From: an uncultured Opitutaceae bacterium
GTDB taxonomy: Bacteria; Verrucomicrobiota; Verrucomicrobiia; Opitutales; Opitutaceae
Length of the DNA: 64,000 bases
Direction: 5' to 3'
Assembly: GCA_903891325.1 (NCBI GenBank)
Contig: CAITEC010000042.1
Location: forward strand, 31,988-95,987
Made by a program: the position numbers and the translations under genes. Shown one piece after another: positions 26,848-33,833 of this stretch. The notes beneath the pieces are model-generated. The model searched no databases. It saw only the letters and a program-made list of their open reading frames with translations, and was not told the DNA's origin. The stretch's first letter is position 1; each line of letters opens with the position of its first letter.

Positions 26848-28067
26848 GGCCTCCGTCCGGACTGCCGCCGCGCGCATGGCTGGTTGTCGGGCTGCTCTGG
26901 TTTGTGGGCGGCTGCAATTACCTGGTCCGGATCATGATCACGACGATGCACGGGTCCGTCGTGGAGGCCTTCCCCATGTCGGAGGCGCACTTCGGCCTCC
27001 TGTCCTCGTCCTTTCTCTGGGTCTACGGGCTGCTCAGCCCCTTCGCCGGCTACCTCTCGGACCGGTTCAGCCGCAGCCGCGTCATCCTCGTGAGCATGAT
27101 CGGCTGGTCGACGGTCACCTGGCTGACCGCCTACGCCCGGAATTTTGAGGAGCTGATCGCCATGCGCGCGCTCCTGGGCGTCTTCGAGGCCTGCTACCTG
27201 CCCGCGGCCCTGGCGCTCATCACCGACTACCATCGCGGCCCGACCCGCGCCTTCGCCGTGGGGGTGCACATGACCGGGATCATGGTCGGCTCGGCGCTCG
27301 GCGGTCTCGGGGGCTGGCTGGCCGAGCACCGGAGCTGGCACTACGCCTTCAGCCTGGTCGGGGGCGCCGGGGTCGTTTATGGCGTCCTGCTCATCTTCGT
27401 CCTCCGCGATCACCCGCGTGAGGCGGCGGGCGGGGGGCACGAGCCGCCCGGACATCCCCGGTTTTTCCCCGCCATCAGGAGTCTCTTCGGGAACGGATCG
27501 TTCATCCTCGCCCTCGTGTACTGGGGGCTCCTGGGGATCGTCCCCTGGGCGATGTCCGGCTGGATGCCCGTCTATCTCAAGGAGCACTTCAACCTCGCGC
27601 AGGGCGTGGCGGGGTTTTCCTCCACGGGCTTTTCCTACTTCCCGGGGATCGCCGGGCTCCTGATCGGCGGGGCCTGGTCGGACCGCTGGAGCCGCTCGAA
27701 CCCGCGGGCCTGCCTCTACGTGCCGGCGATCGGGCTCGCGCTCTCGGCGCCGGGCATCCTGCTCGCCGCGCACACCGGGACCCTCGGGTTCGCACTGGCC
27801 GGGCTGGTCGTCTTCGGGGCCACCACCGCGTTCACGAGCAGCACGATGATGCCGATCCTCTGCCTGGTCTCCAGCCCGCGCTACCGGGCTACGGGCTACG
27901 GGGTCCTCAATGCCGTGGCAAACGTCGTCGCCGGGCTCACGAATTACGCCGGCGGCGCCCTGCGCGACGCCCACATCGACATCGTCCGGATCTTCGAGCT
28001 GGCCGCGGCCGCGGAGATCGTCTGCGCGGCGCTCGTGCTCTTCCTGAGGCCGCGGGCGGCTACTTGA
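26844..28067 (+). CDS. MFS transporter, ACS-like
   Basis: This 407-residue inner-membrane protein has about twelve hydrophobic helices and the loop-2 motif GYLSDRFSRSRVILVSM. Helix one carries NYLVRIMITTM in place of the usual NY-DR, and GVFEACYLPAALALI is a typical helix-four/five segment, so it belongs near the ACS sugar-acid symporters. The ATG overlaps the enolase-like stop, so the carrier is translated with it and probably brings in, or exports, the compound handled by the kinase and enolase-like enzymes. Its end overlaps the convergent ridA by eight bases. Confidence 0.88.
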   Translation: MRPPSGLPPRAWLVVGLLWFVGGCNYLVRIMITTMHGSVVEAFPMSEAHFGLLSSSFLWVYGLLSPFAGYLSDRFSRSRVILVSMIGWSTVTWLTAYARNFEELIAMRALLGVFEACYLPAALALITDYHRGPTRAFAVGVHMTGIMVGSALGGLGGWLAEHRSWHYAFSLVGGAGVVYGVLLIFVLRDHPREAAGGGHEPPGHPRFFPAIRSLFGNGSFILALVYWGLLGIVPWAMSGWMPVYLKEHFNLAQGVAGFSSTGFSYFPGIAGLLIGGAWSDRWSRSNPRACLYVPAIGLALSAPGILLAAHTGTLGFALAGLVVFGATTAFTSSTMMPILCLVSSPRYRATGYGVLNAVANVVAGLTNYAGGALRDAHIDIVRIFELAAAAEIVCAALVLFLRPRAAT

Positions 28068-28443
28068 CCACGGCCACGCACTCGATCTCGTACTGGAGCG
28101 AGGCGGGGAGGCAGTGGGTGATCGTCGCGCGCGCGGGATAGGGCTCCGAGAAGTACTCCCGGTAGATCTCGTTGTAGCGCGCGACATTGGCCGGATCGCG
28201 CACGTAGTTGCGGGTCTGGACGACGTGGCGCATATCGCTGCCGCAGCCCTCCACGATTCGCTTCATGTTCTCGATCGAGCGGCGGACCTCCCCCTCGAAG
28301 GTGTCGGGCACGATGGCCCCGGAGGCGTCGACCGACGCCTGGCCGGAGACGAAGATCAGTTCGCCCACGCGGACGGCGGGCGAGAAGGGAAGGTGGGACA
28401 CGGGCATGCCCGGCATCCTGGGATGTTCGATGGTCGGTTTCAT
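28060..28443 (-). CDS. RidA/YjgF family protein
   Basis: This 127-residue protein has the RidA fold, which removes reactive enamine and imine intermediates made by PLP enzymes. Typical segments are LIFVSGQASVDASG, a VRRSIENMKRIVEGCG helix, TRNYVRDP with its Arg, and RATITHCLPA with the Arg that holds the substrate carboxylate. I start at the ATG ending at 28443; the longer frame upstream is read-through in the repeat region. It lies 85 bp after the M81 gene on the same strand and near two PLP enzymes, in keeping with its role. Confidence 0.9.
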   Translation of the reverse strand: MKPTIEHPRMPGMPVSHLPFSPAVRVGELIFVSGQASVDASGAIVPDTFEGEVRRSIENMKRIVEGCGSDMRHVVQTRNYVRDPANVARYNEIYREYFSEPYPARATITHCLPASLQYEIECVAVVK

Positions 28444-28463
28444 GAGAGGTGGGAAAGTTTGGG

Positions 28464-28521
28464 GGTGGAGCGCGATCTCCGAGCGCGCTGGTCTGGTTGT
28501 AGCCGGCCTCGCTGAGGCCGG
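28464..28521. repeat. Two intergenic repeat units side by side
   Basis: The first unit, 28464-28489, begins GGTGGAGCGCGATCTCC and ends GAGCGCGCT. It recurs at 52675-52702, inverted at 52721-52748, and at 61848-61873. The second unit, 28498-28521, is TGTAGCCGGCCTC, a GCT loop, then GAGGCCGG, a hairpin seen inverted at 16452-16475. Together they fill the gap between the M81 gene and ridA. Confidence 0.7.
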
Positions 28522-28528
28522 TGCCGAT

Positions 28529-30037
28529 TCATGAGAAGTCGAAGGAGGGGTTTTCGATCGGGTCGAGGGGATGGATGGGCCGGCGGAGTCGCCGGTAGGG
28601 AAAGGAGGCCAGGTTGCTGGAGCAGGGGCCGGGAGTGTCGACGTAAAAGGAGGCCGCGGCAACCGGATCGTAGGCGGCCCGGTGCGCGACCGCCGCCTTG
28701 ACGCCGATGAAGGCAAAGTCGCGGGGCTCGATTCCCTGGCTGCGGAGCTGGCCCAGGTCGAAGGGCGGCGTCTTTCGGCTGGTGAGCAGGATCGTGACGC
28801 CGCCGTGCCGGACGACGGCGCAGGGGCCCATCCGGCATCGGGTCCCGCTCATCGAGGCGAGGTGGCTGCGGGGATTCTCGAGCATGAAGTCGCCGTCGCT
28901 CCGGGACACGAGAATGGCGTCCAGCTCCACGGGCCCCGGGTCGAGCGGCGACCCGCGGCCGCCGACCGCCAGGGGCGCTCGCCCGCCAACGGGGGTTGCG
29001 GAGAGCCGGGCGACGGAGACCGGGTCGTTGATGACGACCAGCGCCCGCTGCACCGAATGCGCGAGGAGGGCGCGAAGGACGCCGGTCCCGTCCCCGGGCG
29101 CCCCCCCGCCGATATTGTCCGAGGGCTCAACGAGCAGAGTCGGGCCCCCCGCCGCCGGCGCGAGCCGGCCGACCGCCGCGTCGGCGGACGGATAGGAGAC
29201 ATCGCCCGCCTCGCGCAGCGACCAGGCGAGCCGGGCCCCCTCCTCCAGCCGCAGCTGGACCGGCGAGGGCTCGCCGGTGAAGACCGCTCCGAGGCTCACG
29301 CCCGCGTCGGGCACGTCTGCGAAGGCGAATCCGGCGATCACGTTGAGGGCCCAGATGGCGGGAAAGTCCCGCTCCGTCTCCGCGGCAAAGCGGCCGAGCG
29401 CAAGCATCGGATCGCCCTGCGTCCCGGTCGCCGTCGGCGGCAGGAGGAGCGGCAGCCGGCAGAGCGCCATCCGCGGCGTTCGCCCCTCGCGGAGGCAGCG
29501 GCCGAGGAGCCGCGCTGCGCGCGCGGCGGCTTCCTTCGCGTCGGTGTGCGGGTTTTTCCGGTAGGCGACAAGCCCATTGGAGTGGGCGCACATGAGCGGT
29601 GTCACGCTCGCATGGAGATCCAGGACGCCGAAGACGGGCACTCCCGCCGCCCCGGGAAGCGAGCGGAAGCGGGCGAGAAGCTCCCCCTCCGGATCCACGA
29701 GCGAGTGCGTGACCATCGCGCCGTGGAGGACGGCGAAGAACGCGTCGATCCCCGCGGCGAGGGCGGGCCGGGCCCGCGACTCGAATTCCGACCAGAAGCG
29801 CTCGAAGGCGGAGTCCTCGACCATGCCGCTGGGCTGCGCACGGGCGTCGACGGTGGGGATCACCTCCCAGCCCGCCTCCCGCGCGACCCCGAGAAAGCCG
29901 TCGGTGGGCGACTGGTCGCCCTCCTTGGCGAGGACCTCCGCCCCCAGGGCGACCTCGAAGTCCCCCCAGGGCGTCGTTTCGGCGAGGAAGGTGTGGGTCT
30001 CGTGGTAGAGCCCGGCCAGGAGGATCCGCGGCTTCAT
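28529..30037 (-). CDS. M81 family metallopeptidase (MlrC-like)
   Basis: This 502-residue protein resembles MlrC, the zinc enzyme of the microcystin-degradation pathway, and its many uncharacterised relatives. The opening AGLYHETHTFL, FFAVLHGAMVTHSL, VLDLHASVTPLM and YRKNPHTDAKEAA provide conserved His and Asp residues for the metal. The second half, with LVEPSDNIGGGAPGDGT, is typical. In most bacteria these proteins sit beside amidohydrolase, PLP or carrier genes and probably open small amides or peptide-like compounds. It overlaps the aminotransferase gene upstream by four bases. Confidence 0.88.
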   Translation of the reverse strand: MKPRILLAGLYHETHTFLAETTPWGDFEVALGAEVLAKEGDQSPTDGFLGVAREAGWEVIPTVDARAQPSGMVEDSAFERFWSEFESRARPALAAGIDAFFAVLHGAMVTHSLVDPEGELLARFRSLPGAAGVPVFGVLDLHASVTPLMCAHSNGLVAYRKNPHTDAKEAAARAARLLGRCLREGRTPRMALCRLPLLLPPTATGTQGDPMLALGRFAAETERDFPAIWALNVIAGFAFADVPDAGVSLGAVFTGEPSPVQLRLEEGARLAWSLREAGDVSYPSADAAVGRLAPAAGGPTLLVEPSDNIGGGAPGDGTGVLRALLAHSVQRALVVINDPVSVARLSATPVGGRAPLAVGGRGSPLDPGPVELDAILVSRSDGDFMLENPRSHLASMSGTRCRMGPCAVVRHGGVTILLTSRKTPPFDLGQLRSQGIEPRDFAFIGVKAAVAHRAAYDPVAAASFYVDTPGPCSSNLASFPYRRLRRPIHPLDPIENPSFDFS

Positions 30038-31377
30038 TGCGGCGGACGCCAGGAGGCCGCGTGGCGCGAGAAGGCCGGGGCGGCCCGCCGGAGGGTTTCA
30101 TCGATGTCGGCGCCCGTGTGGGCGAGGCTCGTGAACCAGAGTCCGCGCTCGATTGCGCGAACACCCTCCTCCAGGAGGCAGCGGCGCAGGTGCGCCCAGC
30201 GGGCCGCGTCGTGGCGCCCCACGTAGTCGCGGTAGTCGCGGATCGGGCCCTCGGCTGATCCCGGCTTCAGGATGACGGCGTGGAAGGCGAGCCCGGGACC
30301 CTGGGGGCGCAGCGGAACCCCGTGCGAGCGGCCCAGCGCTGCAAGGCCGTCCATCAGCCGGCGGCCGAGGGCGTTGATCGCGGCGGGATGCCCCGCGCCC
30401 AGGCCGGCGACGAAGTCCAGGCACCACCGGCTGCCCGCCAGGCAGAGCGGGTTCCCGTTCAGGGTCCCGGCGTGGACGACCTCCCCGGAGAGAATCTTGC
30501 CCATCGCCGCCCGGGTGCCGGCCAGCACGGCGAAGGGCGTGCCCCCGCCGACCGCCTTGCCGAGGATGGTGAGGTCCGGCCTGAAACCGAGGTAGCCCTG
30601 GGCGCAGGAGGCGCCGAAGCGCAGGCCGGTGATCGTCTCGTCGGCGATCATGAGCATCCCGTCCCGGTCGCAGAGTTCGCGGATCGTCCGCATCAGGCCC
30701 TCGACCGGCTCGAGGCAGCAGGTGTTGCAGAGGATGGGCTCGAAGACGATGGCGGCGATCCGCCCCCGGTATTCCTCGACGCGGCGCCGGAGGTGGTCGG
30801 GATCGTTCCAGCGGGCCACGACGAACTGGTCCAGGACCGCGGGGATCACGCCCTGGCTCGGATGAATCCGCGCGGGATCCTCATCCGGGCCCCAGCGGCC
30901 CGGGGGATTGGCGTAGCCCACCAGGCCCTCGTCGGCCCAGCCGTGGTAGTGGCCCTCGAAGCGCAGGATCAGCGGGCGGCCGGTGTGGGCCCGCGCCAGG
31001 CGGAAGGCTGCCGTCACAACCTCCGTCGCCGAATTGTTGAAGCGCACGAGCTCCGCCGAGGGGATCATCGCCTGGAGCCGCTCGGCCACCTCGATCTCCA
31101 GCTCGGACTGCGCCGCCCAGTGCGTGCCGCGCCGCGCCTGCGCGCCGAGCGCCTCCGCGAGCCCGGCCGGCGCATGCCCGTAGAGCAGGGCGCCCTGGCC
31201 GATCGCGTAGTCGAGGTACTCATTGCCGTCCACGTCCCAGAGCCGCGGGCCGGCGCCGTGGGTGAAGTAGAGCGGCACGGGCTGCTCAAGCTTGCGGATG
31301 CCGCTGCTCACCCCGGAGGCGATCGAGCGTTGGGCCCTGGCGAAGAGCTTTTCGGAGGCGGCGAAGGTGTAGGGCAT
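30034..31377 (-). CDS. Class III aminotransferase (glutamate-1-semialdehyde mutase-like)
   Basis: This 447-residue PLP enzyme has the class III layout: GAGPRLWDVDGNEYLDYAIGQGALLYGHA near the N-terminus, NNSATEVVTAAFRLAR, the MLMIADETITGLRFG strand with its PLP-binding Asp, and the Schiff-base Lys in TILGKAVGGGTPFAVLAG. It resembles glutamate-1-semialdehyde aminomutase, but its neighbours (an M81 hydrolase and RidA) suggest a catabolic transaminase or aminomutase. The start is divergent from an SDR gene across a 70-bp gap. It is not in a heme context, so I give no gene symbol. Confidence 0.88.
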   Translation of the reverse strand: MPYTFAASEKLFARAQRSIASGVSSGIRKLEQPVPLYFTHGAGPRLWDVDGNEYLDYAIGQGALLYGHAPAGLAEALGAQARRGTHWAAQSELEIEVAERLQAMIPSAELVRFNNSATEVVTAAFRLARAHTGRPLILRFEGHYHGWADEGLVGYANPPGRWGPDEDPARIHPSQGVIPAVLDQFVVARWNDPDHLRRRVEEYRGRIAAIVFEPILCNTCCLEPVEGLMRTIRELCDRDGMLMIADETITGLRFGASCAQGYLGFRPDLTILGKAVGGGTPFAVLAGTRAAMGKILSGEVVHAGTLNGNPLCLAGSRWCLDFVAGLGAGHPAAINALGRRLMDGLAALGRSHGVPLRPQGPGLAFHAVILKPGSAEGPIRDYRDYVGRHDAARWAHLRRCLLEEGVRAIERGLWFTSLAHTGADIDETLRRAAPAFSRHAASWRPPQ

Positions 31378-31447
31378 GGGGCGGGCGGGACGAGATCACG
31401 CTTTGCCTTTGCAAATCGATTCACAATGAGAAAAAACTGCGACCGGC

Positions 31448-32215
31448 ATGACCGGAAAAAAGAACCCATTCTCCCTGGAGGGAGGCGCGGCCCTGGTGAC
31501 CGGATCCACGCAGGGCATCGGCCTGGGGATAGCCCGCGGGCTGGAGGAGGCGGGCGCAGCGGTCGTCTACCACGGGATCGGGGAGAGGGCGGCGACCGTC
31601 CCGCCCGGGGCGCCCTATGTCCGGCGGGATCTCCTGGAGCCCGACGCGCCCGCAGCGCTCCTTGACGCCGCCTTCCAGGAGCGGCCGGGGCTCAATCTGC
31701 TCGTTTGCAACGCGGGAAGCTTCTTCGACCGTCCTTTCCTGGAAATGGACCCGGCGACCTGGGACCGCACGCTCAACCTCAACGCCCGCGCGGCGTATTT
31801 CGCGGTCCAGGCCTTCGCCAGGGGGCTGGTCGCCCGAGGGCGGCCCGGCGCGGTCGTCATCATCTCGTCGACCAACGGCTTCCAGTCCGAGGAGGACTCC
31901 ACCGCCTACGACGCCTCCAAGGGCGCGGTCGTCATGATGACCCGGACGCTGGCCCAGGCGCTCGCCCCGCACGGGATCCGGGTGAACGGCATCGCCCCGG
32001 GGCTCATCCGGACACCGCTCACCGATTCGCTCCTCGACGGCCAGCCCGGCAAGCGCGCCCACTATGAGAGGAAGATCTGGCTGAACCGGATCGGCGCGCC
32101 CGAGGATTGCGCGGGGGCCGCCGTCTTCCTGCTCTCGGCGGCATCGGCCTACATCACCGGCCAGATCGTCGTCGTGGACGGCGGCCTGATCTCCGGACAG
32201 ATCGGCCGGATGTGA
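31448..32215 (+). CDS. Short-chain dehydrogenase/reductase (SDR)
   Basis: This 255-residue NAD(P)-dependent oxidoreductase has the glycine-rich cofactor loop TGSTQGIGLGIARGL, the NAG motif in LLVCNAGSFF, Ser in VVIISSTNGF and the catalytic Tyr-Lys pair in YDASKGAVV. The C-terminus, ITGQIVVVDGGLISG, is classical. It is coupled to the next gene, its stop sharing a base with the ATG of the DSD1-type enzyme. Together with the divergent aminotransferase it may form a small hydroxy- or amino-acid pathway; substrate unknown. Confidence 0.92.
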   Translation: MTGKKNPFSLEGGAALVTGSTQGIGLGIARGLEEAGAAVVYHGIGERAATVPPGAPYVRRDLLEPDAPAALLDAAFQERPGLNLLVCNAGSFFDRPFLEMDPATWDRTLNLNARAAYFAVQAFARGLVARGRPGAVVIISSTNGFQSEEDSTAYDASKGAVVMMTRTLAQALAPHGIRVNGIAPGLIRTPLTDSLLDGQPGKRAHYERKIWLNRIGAPEDCAGAAVFLLSAASAYITGQIVVVDGGLISGQIGRM

Positions 32216-33297
32216 TGGCGACCATCCACGAGCTTCCCACGCCCTCCGTGCTCGTCGACCGCGCGAGGGTCGCCGCCAACATCAAGTCGATGCAGGAGGA
32301 CTGCGCCGCGCACGGGGTCGAGCTCAGGCCGCATGTGAAGACCCACAAGATGGTCGCCGTGGGCCGGATGCAGCTTGACGCCGGCGCGCGGGGATTCACC
32401 TGCGCGAAGCTGGGAGAAGCCGAGGCGCTGCTGCCCTCGGGGGTGCGCCGGGTGTTCCTCGCCCACTCGCTGGTCGATCCGCGGCAGGCGCCGCGGATCG
32501 CCGCCCTCTCGGAGCGCCTGGATGAGTTTGTCGTCGCGGCGACGAGCGGGCCCCAGGCGGTCGCCCTGGACAGGCTGGCCGGGCTCGCCGGCCGGCGGCT
32601 GCCGGTGATGTTGGCCGTCGACACGGGCCTAGGCCGGGAGGGCGTCCGGAGCCTGGCCGACGCGCAGGCGCTCGCCGCGCAGATTGGCAGGAGCGGACAC
32701 CTCGAGCTTCACGGATTCTACACCCACGAGGGCCAGATGTATTCGGTCGTCCCGGGCGGGCAGCAGGCCGCGTCGGACGAGGCGCTCGCCAAGCTGGCCT
32801 CCGTCCGCGACGCGATCGCTCCGGGCCTTCCCCTCTGGCCGGGCAGCAGCGTGAACGCCCGGCGGATGGCCCGCTCCGGGCGCGTCCAGGCCGTCCGCCC
32901 CGGGGCCTACGTCTTCGGGGACCTTTCGCTTTCGCAGGTGTGCCGGGTGATGGAGCCCGGGGAGGTCGCCCTCACCGTCCTGGCGACCGTGGTGGACCTG
33001 CCGGAGCCCGGCCTGGCCCTCATCGACGCCGGGTCGAAGGCTTTTTCCGGGGACAAGACACCCGACGGCGTCCACGCCTCCAGCGCGGACGGCCGCGAGC
33101 TTTCCGTCATGCGGGTCAATGAGGAGCACGGCTATGTGCGCGGCTCGGCGGTCGCGTCGTTGCGGATCGGCGACCGCCTGCGCTTCGTCCCCGCGCATGT
33201 CTGCACGGTGGTGAATCTCACCGATGAGGTTGTGGTGGTTGAGGGGGAATCGGTCGTGGACCGCTGGGAGGTCGAGGCGCGGGGGAAGGTGAGATAG
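32215..33297 (+). CDS. DSD1-type PLP enzyme (D-threonine aldolase / D-serine dehydratase-like)
   Basis: This 360-residue enzyme has the alanine racemase-type barrel with PLP on Lys42 in RPHVKTHKM, and a C-terminal beta domain with a His-Cys pair in VPAHVCTVVNL that binds zinc in this family. The group acts on D-3-hydroxyamino acids, giving glycine plus an aldehyde, or a keto acid plus ammonia. The sequence does not discriminate between the two reactions. The ATG shares a base with the SDR stop. Nearby RidA, the aminotransferase and the M81 hydrolase fit amino-acid catabolism. Confidence 0.88.
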   Translation: MATIHELPTPSVLVDRARVAANIKSMQEDCAAHGVELRPHVKTHKMVAVGRMQLDAGARGFTCAKLGEAEALLPSGVRRVFLAHSLVDPRQAPRIAALSERLDEFVVAATSGPQAVALDRLAGLAGRRLPVMLAVDTGLGREGVRSLADAQALAAQIGRSGHLELHGFYTHEGQMYSVVPGGQQAASDEALAKLASVRDAIAPGLPLWPGSSVNARRMARSGRVQAVRPGAYVFGDLSLSQVCRVMEPGEVALTVLATVVDLPEPGLALIDAGSKAFSGDKTPDGVHASSADGRELSVMRVNEEHGYVRGSAVASLRIGDRLRFVPAHVCTVVNLTDEVVVVEGESVVDRWEVEARGKVR

Positions 33298-33321
33298 GAA
33301 GAGGATCGATGTAGCCGGCTC

Positions 33322-33648
33322 TTAGGCGGCATTTCCCGCTGCGGCGAAGACTTTGCTCAAATCCCGCATGTTGGCGCCTGTTGCAAAGAGAGCCCGAAAA
33401 AGCAGTTCCAGCGACACATCGCTCTCGGCGGCTTCAAGTTTGGCGATCCGCGATTGGCTGGAACCGATCCGGCGGGCGAGGTCAGCCTGCGAATAGTGCA
33501 GCAGAAGGCGACGGCGACGTACTTGTCCGGCCAAGGATAGGCGAAGGGACACCAGGGCGCGTTGCTCGGAAGTGAGAGCAAGGAAGTCATCTGCCGAGCC
33601 TACTTTGAATCCGGCGGCTTCCAGGCGTTGCTTCTTTTCGGGCTTCAT
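33322..33648 (-). CDS. XRE-family antitoxin (toxin partner truncated)
   Basis: This 108-residue protein has an N-terminal KQRLEAAGFKVGSADDFLALT segment and a helix-turn-helix, LHYSQADLARRIGSSQSRIAKLEA, typical of antitoxins paired with RelE-type toxins. It should bind DNA and repress its own operon. It overlaps the toxin remnant upstream by four bases, the usual toxin-then-antitoxin order. Because only the toxin's C-terminal half survives, the antitoxin is an orphan. Its DNA is less GC-rich than that of its neighbours, suggesting it was acquired. Confidence 0.85.
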   Translation of the reverse strand: MKPEKKQRLEAAGFKVGSADDFLALTSEQRALVSLRLSLAGQVRRRRLLLHYSQADLARRIGSSQSRIAKLEAAESDVSLELLFRALFATGANMRDLSKVFAAAGNAA

Positions 33649-33833
33649 GGAATGGATTGATAGAGTCGCAGCCGGCGTTTTGAGTTTTCCAAGACAGGCT
33701 GCGGAGTTTTTTTTGTCGTTTTATTTTGCACGTCGAGGATGACCACGGCATCGGCCGCGAGATGATAGAAAATACGCCAGTCCGCTCCGCCTTCAAACCG
33801 ATACGCGCCTTCTATCCAGCCTGCAGCTTGACC
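33645..33833 (-). pseudogene. 5'-truncated RelE-type toxin
   Basis: About 60 residues of a RelE/HigB-type toxin remain: YRFEGGADWRIFYHLAAD, then VVILDVQNKTTKKTP and a KRRLRLYQ end. This matches the C-terminal half of toxins that pair with the kind of antitoxin coded next. No start codon or N-terminal half is present, since the reading frame runs straight into the end of the pyruvate carboxylase gene, which it overlaps by about 20 bases. A deletion probably joined the two. Confidence 0.75.
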
